Positions 8,010-17,624 of a stretch of 64,000 nucleotides of DNA are shown in pieces. Position numbers and translations under genes: made by a program. The notes under the pieces were generated by a model. It saw only the letters and a list, made by a program, of their open reading frames with translations, made no database searches and was not told where the DNA came from. Where the stretch lies: positions 1 through 64,000 of the forward strand of contig CAJUNX010000023.1 in the NCBI GenBank assembly GCA_910587865.1, written 5' to 3'. Within the stretch, counting starts at the first letter, position 1; each line of letters begins with the position of its first letter. The DNA is from an uncultured Roseburia sp. GTDB taxonomy: Bacteria; Bacillota; Clostridia; Lachnospirales; Lachnospiraceae.

Positions 8010-8848
8010 CGTATCGGGAAGCAGTGAATTATGGCAGTCAGATGCTGGCCATGGCGGATATTGCGGAGTCAAAGACGGATGCATGGCTTCTGCTTGAGAT
8101 GGCATGCAGGATTGACCGGAGTTTTTATTATCTGCATATGGAAGAAGAGCTGCCCGAGGAGCAGTTCAGCGAATATGAGATTGCGTTAAAGAAACGGGCG
8201 GAGCATGTGCCGCTTCAGTATATCACCGGTGAGACGGAATTTATGGGGTTAAAGTTCAGGGTGAATTCAGGGGTGCTGATTCCCAGGCAGGATACCGAGA
8301 CGCTTGTAGAAGAGGTGTTAAAGGCGGTAAAGCCGGGAATGCGCGTGCTCGATCTGTGTACCGGTTCCGGCTGTGTGATTGTGAGCATTCTGCACAATGC
8401 CGAAAATATCGAGGGATTTGCCACGGATATCTCAAGGCAGGCACTCAATGTGGCGAAGGAAAATGCCAGGCTCAATGAGACGTCCGTGATTTTTGAGCGG
8501 AGTGATCTGTTCGACCATGTTACGGGAACGTTTGATATGATCGTGTCCAATCCGCCCTACATACCGACGGGAGAGCTTGTAAAGCTGATGCCGGAGGTAC
8601 ATCTGTTCGAGCCGGAAGAAGCGCTTGACGGCAAGGAGGACGGATTATATTTTTACCGCAGGATCATTGCGGAATGCGGGGACTACTTAAAGCCCGGAGG
8701 CATGATTTTCTTTGAGATCGGGTATGACCAGGGGGAGGCGGTGAGCGAGATGCTGCGCAGCGCCGGATTTCTTATGGTGCAGGTCACAAAAGACCTCTCG
8801 CGGCTTGACCGTGTGGTGAGTGGGAGAATGCCGGAAGGCGAGCCGTAG
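8006..8848 (+). CDS. prmC: Peptide chain release factor N5-glutamine methyltransferase
   Basis: 280 aa. It methylates the Gln of the GGQ motif of release factors using S-adenosylmethionine. There is an N-terminal helical substrate-binding domain (1-80), then a Rossmann methyltransferase with LDLCTGSGC at 115-123 and the catalytic NPPY at 182-185. Its start overlaps the stop of the DUF1385 gene by 4 bases. Its target gene prfA follows 180 bases downstream, separated by a minisatellite. Confidence 0.95.
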   Translation: MTYREAVNYGSQMLAMADIAESKTDAWLLLEMACRIDRSFYYLHMEEELPEEQFSEYEIALKKRAEHVPLQYITGETEFMGLKFRVNSGVLIPRQDTETLVEEVLKAVKPGMRVLDLCTGSGCVIVSILHNAENIEGFATDISRQALNVAKENARLNETSVIFERSDLFDHVTGTFDMIVSNPPYIPTGELVKLMPEVHLFEPEEALDGKEDGLYFYRRIIAECGDYLKPGGMIFFEIGYDQGEAVSEMLRSAGFLMVQVTKDLSRLDRVVSGRMPEGEP

Positions 8849-8870
8849 CAAAGATCGGGAATCAGAGAGA

Positions 8871-9006
8871 AGCCCGGGAGAGAGAAGCGCTGCAGCGGGG
8901 ATCGTGTGCGGCCCGGGTGAAAGGTGAGCTGCAGCGGGGATCGTGTGCGGCCCGGGTGAAAGGTGAGCTGCAGCAGGGATCGTGTGCGGCCCGGGAGAGA
9001 GAAGCG
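8871..9006. repeat. 39-bp minisatellite between prmC and prfA
   Basis: Unit of 39 bp starting CTGCAGCGGGGATCGTGTGC: copies at 8890-8928 and 8929-8967, then a partial copy at 8968-8996. The array is bracketed by a copied CCCGGGAGAGAGAAGCG (8874 and 8990 regions). It is non-coding and occupies most of the 180-bp spacer. Confidence 0.92.
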
Positions 9007-9028
9007 TCGCAGGAAAGGATGTTTGAGT

Positions 9029-10102
9029 ATGTTTGACAGGTTAGAGGATCTTCTGATCCGTTTTGAGGAATTGATGAGTGAGCTGAGCGAGCCGGATGTC
9101 GCAAACAATCCGGATCGTTTTCGCAAGCTGATGAAGGAGCAGAGTGATCTGAATCCGATTGTGGAAGCGTATAAAGAATATAAAAAGTGCAGGCAGAATA
9201 TCGAGGATTCTCTCGCGATGTTAGACGAGGAGTCCGACGAGGAGATGCGCGAGCTCGCCAAGGAGGAGTTAAACGATGCGCGGGCGCGCGTGGAGGAGTT
9301 AGAGCGAGAACTGAAAATTCTCCTTCTGCCGAAAGATCCGAACGACGACAAAAACGTGATCGTGGAGATCCGTGCCGGCGCGGGCGGCGACGAGGCTGCG
9401 CTGTTTGCGGCGGAGATATACCGGATGTACCAGCATTATGCAGAGAGCAGAAACTGGAAGACGGAGATTATGGAGGCCGATGAGACCGGGATCGGCGGGA
9501 TGAAGAGCGTTACGTTTATGCTGACCGGATCCGGCGCGTATTCCGTGATGAAATACGAATCCGGCGTCCACCGGGTACAGCGTGTGCCGGAGACGGAATC
9601 GGGCGGACGCATTCACACGTCGACAATCACGGTCGCGGTGATGCCGGAGGCCGAGGAAGTGGATGTCCAGATCGATGAGAAGGATATCCGCATCGACGTT
9701 ATGCGCGCGTCGGGAAACGGCGGGCAGTGTGTCAATACGACGGATTCCGCGGTGCGTCTGACGCACTATCCGACCGGGATTGTGGTGTACAGCCAGACGG
9801 AAAAATCACAGCTGCAGAACAAGGCGAAGGCGTTTGCGCTGCTGCGTGCGAAACTATATGATATCGAGTGCCAGAAGGCGCATGACGCCGAGGCGGAGGC
9901 GAGAAGGAGCCAGATCGGGACGGGAGACCGCTCCGAGAAGATCCGTACCTACAATTTCCCGCAGGGGCGTGTGACGGATCACCGGATTAACCTGACGATC
10001 TATAAGCTTGATAAGGTGATGAACGGGGATATCCAGGAGATCATCGACGCCTGTATCGCCGCCGACCAGGCAGCGAAACTGGTGAAGATGGGAGATAATT
10101 GA
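9029..10102 (+). CDS. prfA: Peptide chain release factor 1
   Basis: 357 aa. It reads UAA and UAG in the ribosomal A site and triggers peptide release. The GGQ motif is at residues 231-233 (in SGNGGQCVNTTDSAVRLTH) and the codon-recognition PxT tripeptide at 187-189 is PET, where PAT or PVT is usual. ATG 9029 is chosen at the normal family N-terminus (MFDRLEDLL) with AGGAAAGGA upstream; a longer frame from 8963 is encoded by the minisatellite. It is preceded by its methyltransferase gene prmC. Confidence 0.96.
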   Translation: MFDRLEDLLIRFEELMSELSEPDVANNPDRFRKLMKEQSDLNPIVEAYKEYKKCRQNIEDSLAMLDEESDEEMRELAKEELNDARARVEELERELKILLLPKDPNDDKNVIVEIRAGAGGDEAALFAAEIYRMYQHYAESRNWKTEIMEADETGIGGMKSVTFMLTGSGAYSVMKYESGVHRVQRVPETESGGRIHTSTITVAVMPEAEEVDVQIDEKDIRIDVMRASGNGGQCVNTTDSAVRLTHYPTGIVVYSQTEKSQLQNKAKAFALLRAKLYDIECQKAHDAEAEARRSQIGTGDRSEKIRTYNFPQGRVTDHRINLTIYKLDKVMNGDIQEIIDACIAADQAAKLVKMGDN

Positions 10103-10147
10103 GCAGGACTTTGGGCATACTGAGTAAGGAAAAAGGAGAATGAGCCG

Positions 10148-10741
10148 ATGAAAACAAAAAGAAACGTAAAATGTCTGATGTCTGTGCTGCTGGTGCTGGT
10201 TTTTGCGGTTTCTGTATCTGCCTGCGGCAAATCCGGGAATGGGAATGGCGGATCAGAAGGAGAGACAAAGTACGCGCAGGCCGTCGATGTGCTGAATGCA
10301 GTGCTGGCGGTCTATGAGGAGAATGACAAATTTGCCGTCGCCGGTGGCGATATGGAAAATGCCGTGATGGACGGACCGGGAAAGTTTGACGTCAGTAAGA
10401 CGGAGGAGCTGGATATGACGCTCGGTCTGCCGGCGGATCAGGCTTCGTCCCTGGATGACGCCGCTTCGATGGTGCATATGATGAATGCAAACACGTTTAC
10501 CGGGGGAGCCTATCGTTTGAAGGATGGCACGGATGTGGACGCGTTTGCCGACGCAGTGAAGGAGAATATTAAAAACCGGCAGTGGATGTGCGGATTTCCC
10601 GATACGCTTCTGATCATCCGGGTGGACGGATCGTATGTGATCACGGCATTCGGAAATGCGGAGATCATGGACACGTTCAAGGCCAACGCACTGTCTGCGC
10701 TTGACGGCGCCGAGGTGCTTGTGGAAGAACCGATCATGTAG
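10148..10741 (+). CDS. DUF4358 family lipoprotein
   Basis: 197 aa. The N-terminus has basic residues, a hydrophobic core and a lipobox ending in C26 (VSVSAC), so it should be lipid-anchored outside the membrane after signal peptidase II cleavage. The rest matches the DUF4358 family of Clostridia, function unknown, often encoded beside MBOAT/DHHW O-acetylation genes as here. The ribosome binding site is GGAG, 11 bases before the ATG. The MBOAT gene follows 16 bp downstream. Confidence 0.8.
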   Translation: MKTKRNVKCLMSVLLVLVFAVSVSACGKSGNGNGGSEGETKYAQAVDVLNAVLAVYEENDKFAVAGGDMENAVMDGPGKFDVSKTEELDMTLGLPADQASSLDDAASMVHMMNANTFTGGAYRLKDGTDVDAFADAVKENIKNRQWMCGFPDTLLIIRVDGSYVITAFGNAEIMDTFKANALSALDGAEVLVEEPIM

Positions 10742-10757
10742 ACAGGTGTAGTGTGAT

Positions 10758-12164
10758 ATGGTATTTTCAGGGATTGTATTTTTATACTATTTCCTGCCTG
10801 TAATGGCGGCGCTGTATTTTCTGGTCCCGAAGAGACTGAAAAATGCAGCGCTTCTTTTGGGCAGTCTGTTTTTTTATGCGTGGGGAGAACCGAAGTATGT
10901 CCTTGTGATGATCGGCGTGATCGCGCCGGGCTACGGGCTGGGACTTCTGGTGGAGCGGTACCGGGAGGAGAGGGCCGGACGAATCGTGTGCGCGCTGTCG
11001 GTTCTGATCAGTCTCTCTTTTTTGATCTATTTTAAGTACGCGGATTTTTTTGTGACAAACATCAATGCGCTGACGGGGTGGGATCTGCCGCTTCTTCACG
11101 TGGCGCTTCCTATCGGGATCAGTTTTTATACCTTTCAGATGATCAGCTATACGATCGACGTTTACCGCGGAGGGCCGGCCCTGCGGAATATTTTTTCGCT
11201 GGCGCTTTATATCGCAATGTTTCCGCAGCTGATTGCAGGGCCGATTGTGCGGTACTCGGACATGGCGGATCAGCTGGTAAAAAGGGAATATTCGTGGGAG
11301 CTGGCGGCGACCGGTATCCGGCGTTTTGTGATCGGGCTTTCGAAAAAGATCCTGCTGGCGGACCAGCTGTGGGCGCTCTGCAGTGCGTTTCGCGCGTCGG
11401 ACGAGCCGTCGGTGCTGTTCTGCTGGCTGTATGCCGCGGCATCCATGCTGTATATTTATTTTGATTTTTCGGGCTACAGCGATATGGCGATCGGACTTGG
11501 CGCCATCTTCGGTTTCCGGATCCCGGAAAATTTCCGCTATCCGTTTATTTCGGCAAGCATCACGGAATTCTGGAGGCGGTGGCATATGTCGCTGGGAACC
11601 TGGTTTCGGGATTATGTCTATATCCCGCTGGGCGGAAGCCGCGTCGGAAAGAGAAGGCAGATGATCAATATTCTTGCGGTATGGATGCTGACCGGCTTCT
11701 GGCACGGGGCGGCGTGGAATTTTATCGTGTGGGGACTCCTGTTCGCGGTGCTTCTGATGGCTGAGAAGCTCTGGCTTTTGAACCGGCTCGCGCGAATCCG
11801 CGTTTGTTCCCATGCGTATGTCCTGTTTTTTGTGATGGTCAGTTTTGTGCTGTTTCAGGCGGAGCATATGGGGCAGGCGGTTTCTGATATCGGCGGGCTG
11901 TTCGGGGCAGGCGGTATTCCGCTCGCGTCGGCGGAGGCATGGTACGCGTTTCGCAGCTTCGCGGCAGTCCTTCTCGTCTCCGCAGTCGGGGCGACGCCGC
12001 TGCCGCGGGCAGCGGTTATGTGCATTCGGCAGAGGATCGGGGAAACGGGCCGCTGCGGCGTTTTCGGGATTGCGGAGCCGGCGGCGATTCTTGTACTTCT
12101 TTTTCTTGTGACGGCGTATCTTGCCGGCGGTTCGTTTCAGCCGTTTTTGTATTTCCGGTTCTGA
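10758..12164 (+). CDS. MBOAT family O-acyltransferase (AlgI/DltB-like)
   Basis: 468 aa, about ten hydrophobic segments, of the membrane-bound O-acyltransferase family. The catalytic His is H316 in LTGFWHGAAWNFI. FSGYSDMAIG and FWRRWHMSLGTWFRDYVYIPLGG are the usual AlgI/PatA signatures. AlgI-type proteins move acetyl groups across the membrane for transfer to a cell-wall or capsule polysaccharide. The next gene encodes the extracytoplasmic DHHW/AlgX-like partner. The acceptor polymer cannot be told from the sequence. Confidence 0.93.
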   Translation: MVFSGIVFLYYFLPVMAALYFLVPKRLKNAALLLGSLFFYAWGEPKYVLVMIGVIAPGYGLGLLVERYREERAGRIVCALSVLISLSFLIYFKYADFFVTNINALTGWDLPLLHVALPIGISFYTFQMISYTIDVYRGGPALRNIFSLALYIAMFPQLIAGPIVRYSDMADQLVKREYSWELAATGIRRFVIGLSKKILLADQLWALCSAFRASDEPSVLFCWLYAAASMLYIYFDFSGYSDMAIGLGAIFGFRIPENFRYPFISASITEFWRRWHMSLGTWFRDYVYIPLGGSRVGKRRQMINILAVWMLTGFWHGAAWNFIVWGLLFAVLLMAEKLWLLNRLARIRVCSHAYVLFFVMVSFVLFQAEHMGQAVSDIGGLFGAGGIPLASAEAWYAFRSFAAVLLVSAVGATPLPRAAVMCIRQRIGETGRCGVFGIAEPAAILVLLFLVTAYLAGGSFQPFLYFRF

Positions 12165-12195
12165 CGACCGGCGGATCAGACAGGGGGTTGCGCGT

Positions 12196-13302
12196 ATGAA
12201 TGAGGACAGAAAAAACAAAATTATCTGCATTTCTGCCGCTGTCTTTTTTGCGGCGGGATTTTTCCTGTGTGTCTTTTTGCCAAAATCAGACTATCTGACA
12301 TCCGAGCGGCGCAGGGCGGCATTGCGGCCGGAGTTTTCCTTGGATGCGGTAAAAAGCGGCCGCTATATGAAAGGGTTTGAGGCATGGACGGTGGATACGT
12401 TTCCCTTTCGGGAACCGTTTCGGACCGTGCAGGCGTTAACGGCCACGCAGATTTTTCTGCGGAAGGACAACAACGGGCTGTATGAATATGAAGGGATGCT
12501 GGCAGCGGCCGAATATCCGCTGAACGAGGCTTCAGTCGTGCAGGCTGCGGACCGGTTCGGCGAGGTCTGCGAGAGATGGCTGACGGAGGAGAACCGCGTG
12601 TATCTTGCGGTGATCCCGGACAAGAACTGCTTTCTGGCGGACAAAAGCGGCCATCTTTCTCTGGATTATGAAAAGCTGGAGCGCCTGATGACAGACCGGA
12701 TGGCGTATGCGACGTTTCTCCCGGTTCGGGATCTGTTAGAGGCCGGCGATTATTACCGCACGGACACGCACTGGCGGCAGGAGAGGATTACAGATGTCGC
12801 GGAACGTCTGCTGCAGGGCATGGGGGCCTCTGACGGCACAGGCAGTGCGGACTATGAGACACATACGTCGGAATATGCGTTTTACGGGGTGTATTACGGA
12901 CAGGCCGCGCTTCCCGCAGAGCCGGATGAACTGCGGTATCTGACCGGGGGCGCGATTGACGGGTGCAGGGTTTACGACTGGCAGAATAAAAAAGAGATCC
13001 CGGTCTATGATATGGAGCTCGCGGCGGGGAAGGATCCCTATGAGATGTTTCTCTCCGGCCCGCTGTCTCTTGTGACAATAGAAAACCCGGAGATCAGCAA
13101 CGGAAAACGTCTTGTGATCTTCCGGGATTCCTTCGGTTCTTCGATTGCGCCGCTGCTTGCCGGCAGCTATGAAAAAATAACGCTTGTGGATATCCGGTAT
13201 ATAAATCCCGAACTGCTGGGTGAGTTCGTGGATTTTTCGGGCTGCGATGTCCTGTTTTTGTACAGCACGCTGGTGCTCAATCACAGCGAGACATTAAAAT
13301 AG
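12196..13302 (+). CDS. DHHW (AlgX/AlgJ-like) acetylation partner protein
   Basis: 368 aa. One N-terminal membrane segment (residues 9-30) anchors an extracellular SGNH/GDSL-like domain. The catalytic pair is in DTHW at residues 190-193, and a Ser block sits in FRDSFGSSIAPLL. Proteins of this type take acetyl groups from an MBOAT partner and put them on a polysaccharide. Start ATG 12196 (site CAGGGGG) follows the MBOAT stop by 31 bases; the longer frame from 12121 overlaps the MBOAT gene. It converges on the histidine kinase gene with only 7 bases between stops. Confidence 0.88.
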   Translation: MNEDRKNKIICISAAVFFAAGFFLCVFLPKSDYLTSERRRAALRPEFSLDAVKSGRYMKGFEAWTVDTFPFREPFRTVQALTATQIFLRKDNNGLYEYEGMLAAAEYPLNEASVVQAADRFGEVCERWLTEENRVYLAVIPDKNCFLADKSGHLSLDYEKLERLMTDRMAYATFLPVRDLLEAGDYYRTDTHWRQERITDVAERLLQGMGASDGTGSADYETHTSEYAFYGVYYGQAALPAEPDELRYLTGGAIDGCRVYDWQNKKEIPVYDMELAAGKDPYEMFLSGPLSLVTIENPEISNGKRLVIFRDSFGSSIAPLLAGSYEKITLVDIRYINPELLGEFVDFSGCDVLFLYSTLVLNHSETLK

Positions 13303-13309
13303 GCTGCCG

Positions 13310-15535
13310 TCAGTCCTCGTTCCCGTCCGCCTGTGTCACGCCCAGAAATTTCTGAAGCAGTTTATACAGGCGGTCCGGCTCGATGGGCTTTCCGAGATGG
13401 GCGTTCATTCCGCATTCGAGCGCCATTCGTTTATCCTCGTCAAAGGTGTTTGCGGACAGTGCGATGATCGGGATGGCGGCGTGCGCCGGATCGCTGAGTC
13501 TGCGGACCGCTTTTGCGGCGTCGTAGCCGTTCATGACCGGCATCTGAATATCCATCAGCACCAGATCATATTCACCGGATGCAGACGCCTTTATTTTCTC
13601 AAACGCAATACTGCCGTCCGTGGCGATATCCACGAGATAACCGGCGTTTTTGAGCAGCTCTTTACCGATCTCAAGGTTGATCTCATTGTCATCCACCAAA
13701 AGGATTTTCTTTGAGGTTTTTGACGGGAAGGGCGATTCCTGTGTCTTCTGCGTGCGCATGACGGGCTGTCTGGATACGCGCAGAGCCAGCGTGATCGTGA
13801 AACAGCTGCCTTCTCCCGGCGTACTCTCGATATCGATCGTACCGCCCATCATCTCTACGATTTTTTTGACAATCGTCATCCCAAGCCCTGTGCCGTGAAC
13901 TCCGCTTAAGGTGGTATTTTTCTCACGCTCAAAAGGCTCGTAAATATGGGACAGGAAACTTCTGCTGATCCCGATTCCGTTGTCGCGGATGGCAAACTGA
14001 TAAATGCAGCGTCCGCTGTTTAAATCTTCGCGTTCGGTGGCCGTGATGCCGATCTGTCCTTTGGGCTGCGTATAGCGGATCGCATTGTCCGCAATACAGA
14101 GAAGGACCTGATTTAACCGCTGGTAATCGCTGAAGACAACCGGGTGCCGGATGCCGGAAACATCCAGGGTAAAAGCGATTCCCTTGGTGGCGGCGAGAGG
14201 CAGCATGGCCATCTCGATTCCGCGCAGGATCTGGGTTATGCTGCACTCGGTTTCCTGGATATGTACCTGCTGCGACTCGATCCGCGAGATTTCGAGCACG
14301 TCGTTTAACAGGGACAGCAGCTGGTCGCTGGATGTGGAGATGATATCCAGGTAGCCTGCGAGCTTTTCGGGATTGTGCAGCTGGCTTCTGGCAAGCGCGG
14401 TGTAGCCTACGATCGCATTCATGGGGGTGCGGATATCATGCGACATATTGGAGAGAAAGATATCCCGCGCCCTGCCTGCGCGTGTGGCTTCATCGAGGGC
14501 GTTTTCAAGCAGGTGGTTCTGATTCATCTCCTGCATGATCTCCTCGTCGACATTCCGGTAGCCCATCACGATCTGCGAAACGTGATCCGTCGATCCGACA
14601 TTGACGACGCGCAGCTGCAGATATGCGATTTTGCCGTCGCGGAAAATCCGGTAGCTTGTATGGAAGAAATTGCTCGCTGCGAGTTTTTCACGAATATAGT
14701 CCGGATTGGTGATCTGGGAGACCAGTTCCCGATCATCCGGATAAACCCAGGTATTGACATAATCAAGATCAAATCCGGTAAAACGGCATTCGTGACAGCC
14801 TTTTTTGAACATGCCCTCAAACCGGCAGCTCACACGGTACGCGTGCAGCCAGTCGGCATCCAGGTCGACAAAAAAGATCGATTCATAATCAATGCTTAAG
14901 CCCTCGATCATCTCAAGGCGCTTTAAGTGTTCCTGATGGATGAGACGAAGCTCTTCCTCTTTCTGAATCTGCTCGTCGAGCAGCGCTTTCGTCTCCTTAA
15001 ACTGGCGGGATTTGCGCTCTGTCGCATCTCCCACGAACACATAAAAAATATCACCCATGGATTCGCTGCGGATGAAATGACCGTAATCGTCAAGCCAGCG
15101 GATGCTGCCGTCTTTCTGAATAATGCGGAATTCCACGTAATCCAGATCATACCGGCTGTTTGAAATCTGCTGCCATATGCTCTCCTCCACGGCCTCAAGA
15201 TCGTCCGGATGAACAATGCCGCGGAAGGAATTCCCGGTCAGTTCTTTAAACTCGGTTAAAGTCTCACAGCCGAACAGCCGGATGAGCGCAGTATTAGCGT
15301 AGATAAGCTCCTCGTCTCCGTCTGCGTGATAAATGAAAAAACCGCCTGGCATCTGATCGGTAAACCGTTTCAGCTGAAGTGCCATCTGGCGCTGTGTCTC
15401 TGTCAGAGGAGCGGGGGAGGAGTCGGAAACCGGTTCGAACGTGTCGTCTGCCGCCAGGCGGCCGGCCTCATCCTCCCGAAGTGCGGACAGCAGATATTCC
15501 ATTACATTTTGGTCAAGATTTACCTGATCACTCAA
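13310..15535 (-). CDS. PAS hybrid sensor histidine kinase with receiver domain
   Basis: 741 aa if translation begins at TTG 15535, which has AGGAGG 8 bases upstream; the ATG at 15574 has no such site and would place AGGAGG inside the gene. No membrane segment is seen, so it is cytoplasmic. Order: PAS (about 50-185), second PAS-like domain (about 215-340), HisKA with phosphorylated His in NMSHDIRTPMNAI, HATPase (DNGIGI; GTGLGMTIVK), receiver (VDDNEINLEIG; acceptor Asp in LVLMDIQMPVMNG). No output domain or cognate regulator is adjacent. The signal is unknown. Confidence 0.9.
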   Translation of the reverse strand: MSDQVNLDQNVMEYLLSALREDEAGRLAADDTFEPVSDSSPAPLTETQRQMALQLKRFTDQMPGGFFIYHADGDEELIYANTALIRLFGCETLTEFKELTGNSFRGIVHPDDLEAVEESIWQQISNSRYDLDYVEFRIIQKDGSIRWLDDYGHFIRSESMGDIFYVFVGDATERKSRQFKETKALLDEQIQKEEELRLIHQEHLKRLEMIEGLSIDYESIFFVDLDADWLHAYRVSCRFEGMFKKGCHECRFTGFDLDYVNTWVYPDDRELVSQITNPDYIREKLAASNFFHTSYRIFRDGKIAYLQLRVVNVGSTDHVSQIVMGYRNVDEEIMQEMNQNHLLENALDEATRAGRARDIFLSNMSHDIRTPMNAIVGYTALARSQLHNPEKLAGYLDIISTSSDQLLSLLNDVLEISRIESQQVHIQETECSITQILRGIEMAMLPLAATKGIAFTLDVSGIRHPVVFSDYQRLNQVLLCIADNAIRYTQPKGQIGITATEREDLNSGRCIYQFAIRDNGIGISRSFLSHIYEPFEREKNTTLSGVHGTGLGMTIVKKIVEMMGGTIDIESTPGEGSCFTITLALRVSRQPVMRTQKTQESPFPSKTSKKILLVDDNEINLEIGKELLKNAGYLVDIATDGSIAFEKIKASASGEYDLVLMDIQMPVMNGYDAAKAVRRLSDPAHAAIPIIALSANTFDEDKRMALECGMNAHLGKPIEPDRLYKLLQKFLGVTQADGNED

Positions 15536-15917
15536 AAGTACATCCTCCTGATTCCGTTTCTTATTCTTTATCATAGCACTTTCCCGCGCATCTGTCACGA
15601 GACTTTACGGGTCTGAGGGAAAAAATGCGGGAAAATGGCGATTGCATTCTGCATGAGATTCCGTTAAAATGGGATTCGGATGTGTTCGGAGACAGCGGCG
15701 GCCGCAAAACGGCAGTGCGCTGTCGCAAAACGAAACAGTGGTCATATGATAGAGATGACTGGTAAAGCGGCGGTTTTCCGCTGGTGGTGGGGAAAGGCAG
15801 TGCAGAGCGGCGGTTTTCCTTTGGAAACAGAGAAGCAGGGCATCTGGTGGGGGAAGGCAGTGCAGAGCGGCGGTTTTCCTCTGGCGGCGGAGATGACAGG
15901 CAGAGCGTGGCGGTGAG
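15536..15917. repeat. Spacer with 60-bp tandem repeat
   Basis: No gene was found. AGCGGCGGTTTTCC recurs at 15766, 15806 and 15866. A longer 37-bp stretch (TGGTGGGGGAAGGCAGTGCA and onward) is repeated at 15784 and 15844, period 60. It ends at the ribosome binding region of the hydrolase gene. Confidence 0.85.
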
Positions 15918-16658
15918 ATGATGAGAGAGGGCGGATTAAAAAAGAAACATAAAATTCTGATCTGGATTGCGGTGTGTGTCATACTTTTGTTTACGATTGT
16001 AAGAACAGCGTTTACAGGCTATGTATCGGATTATGCCGCAGCGCTCTCTTATGAGCCGGCGGTTGCTGTGACGGAGACAGAAGATTACCTGACTTACGGG
16101 TCAGAGGAGAGCGGTACGGGATTTGTTTTTTATCCCGGTGCAAAGGTGGAGGAAGAGGCGTATGCGCCGGTGATGGAAGGGCTTGCGAAAAGCGGCATTT
16201 TCTGTGTGGTGGTCCGCATGCCGTATCACCTTGCCGTGTTAAAGCCGGATGCGGCGGCGGAAGTGACGGCATCCTTCCCGGAAACGACAGAATGGTATGT
16301 GGGAGGCCACTCACTCGGCGGGGCGATGGCGGCCGGCTATGCCGCGGAGCATGCGGATGATTTTTCGGGGCTGATTCTTCTGGCGGCATATCCGACAAAG
16401 GAAGTTTCCGGGCTTCCGGTGCTCTCGGTCCGCGGGGATTGCGACGGGGTGTTAAACAGAGAAAAATACGACAGATCCATCGGCCTGGCGGAGCGATTAA
16501 CCGAGCGGGTGATCGAGGGTGGCAACCATGCCGGCTTCGGCAATTACGGGGCGCAGAAAGGTGATCAGAAGGCGCAGATCACAAAAGAAGAGCAGTGGCA
16601 GATGACGATTGATTATATTTTAAATTTTGTTGGGGAAAATAAGCAGAAATCAGAATAA
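15918..16658 (+). CDS. Membrane-anchored alpha/beta hydrolase
   Basis: 246 aa. A basic N-terminus and one hydrophobic helix (residues 12-30) suggest an anchored, outward-facing enzyme. The nucleophile elbow GHSLGG is at 130-135 with Ser132, the acid lies in the VRGDCDGVL region, and the catalytic His is in GGNHAGFGNYG. It matches the alpha/beta-hydrolase_5 group of Firmicutes. The substrate is unknown. Two adjacent ATGs (15918, 15921) share a GGCGGTGAG site. A ZIP transporter gene follows 11 bases after the stop, so they may be co-transcribed. Confidence 0.85.
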   Translation: MMREGGLKKKHKILIWIAVCVILLFTIVRTAFTGYVSDYAAALSYEPAVAVTETEDYLTYGSEESGTGFVFYPGAKVEEEAYAPVMEGLAKSGIFCVVVRMPYHLAVLKPDAAAEVTASFPETTEWYVGGHSLGGAMAAGYAAEHADDFSGLILLAAYPTKEVSGLPVLSVRGDCDGVLNREKYDRSIGLAERLTERVIEGGNHAGFGNYGAQKGDQKAQITKEEQWQMTIDYILNFVGENKQKSE

Positions 16659-16669
16659 GGAGCAGACAG

Positions 16670-17449
16670 ATGGAACTGATAACAGGACTGCTGATTCCGT
16701 TTCTCGGGACGACGCTCGGATCGGCATGCGTATTTTTTCTGAAGGATGAACTGCACCGGCTGGTGCAGAAGGGACTGCTGGGCTTTGCATCCGGCGTGAT
16801 GGTGGCCGCTTCCGTGTGGTCTCTTTTAATCCCGTCGATTGATATGGCGGAGCCCGTCATGGGAACGCTTTCTTTTGTGCCGGCAGCCGTCGGTTTTGTG
16901 GCAGGTATTTTTTTTCTGCTGGGGATGGACAGAGTGATCCCGCATCTGCATCTGAATGAGGAGCAGCCGGAAGGAGTTCCGTCGCATCTTAAGAAGACAA
17001 CTATGCTGGTGCTTGCGGTGACACTGCACAATATTCCGGAGGGAATGGCGGTCGGCGTGGTGTTTGCGGGCCTGCTTGCCGGTACCGGCGGGATTACGAT
17101 CTCCGGCGCGATAGCGCTTTCGGTGGGAATCGCGATTCAGAATTTCCCGGAGGGGGCGATCATTTCCCTGCCGCTTAAAAGTGAGGGAGGCAGCAGAAAA
17201 ACAGCGTTCCTTTACGGAATGGCGTCGGGTATCGTGGAGCCGGTCGCGGCGGGGATCACGATCCTGCTGACCGGAATCGTCACGCCGCTTCTCCCGTATC
17301 TGCTGTCGTTCGCGGCGGGGGCGATGATCTATGTAGTGATCGAGGAGCTGCTGCCGGAGGCTTCGGAAGGCGAGCACTCGAATATCAGTACGATCGGGTT
17401 TGCGGCGGGATTTCTGATCATGATGATCCTTGACGTTGCGCTCGGGTGA
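16670..17449 (+). CDS. ZIP family metal transporter
   Basis: 259 aa with about eight membrane helices. The metal-path motifs of ZIP proteins are present: HNIPEGMAVG (helix IV, near residue 120) and QNFPEGAIISLPL (helix V, near 160). A His/Glu-containing loop (RVIPHLHLNEEQPEG) lies between helices III and IV. The family imports Zn2+ or Fe2+ into the cytoplasm; here the likely ion is zinc, by family only. AAGGAG lies 8 bases before the ATG. Confidence 0.92.
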   Translation: MELITGLLIPFLGTTLGSACVFFLKDELHRLVQKGLLGFASGVMVAASVWSLLIPSIDMAEPVMGTLSFVPAAVGFVAGIFFLLGMDRVIPHLHLNEEQPEGVPSHLKKTTMLVLAVTLHNIPEGMAVGVVFAGLLAGTGGITISGAIALSVGIAIQNFPEGAIISLPLKSEGGSRKTAFLYGMASGIVEPVAAGITILLTGIVTPLLPYLLSFAAGAMIYVVIEELLPEASEGEHSNISTIGFAAGFLIMMILDVALG

Positions 17450-17452
17450 CGC

Positions 17453-17607
17453 GCCGGTAAAAGAGACCGGGAACCGTCCGGGGAAAAGGCGCCGGTCAAA
17501 GCGGCGGGAAAAAGAGAGAGGGAACCGGTGCGATTCGCGGGACAGGGAATCCGGCCGGTAAAAGAGACCAGGAACCGGCCGGAAAAAAGGCGCCGGTCAA
17601 AGCGGCG
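17453..17607. repeat. 54-bp direct repeat, 101-bp period
   Basis: 17453-17506 and 17554-17607 are near-identical 54-bp copies beginning GCCGGTAAAAGAGACC and ending AAGCGGCG. Shorter related pieces (GGGAACCGGTG) lie between. It fills the spacer between the ZIP and YdcF-like genes. Confidence 0.92.
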
Positions 17608-17624
17608 TAGCGGGGGAGAGACGG

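Noticed and set aside
8963..9028. N-terminal extension of release factor 1
   Set aside because: Encoded by the 39-bp minisatellite. The normal family N-terminus with its own ribosome binding site begins at 9029.
10782..12230. 482-codon minus-strand open frame opposite the MBOAT gene
   Set aside because: Arg/His/Gln-rich composition typical of the antisense of a GC-rich membrane protein; no ribosome binding site or motif.
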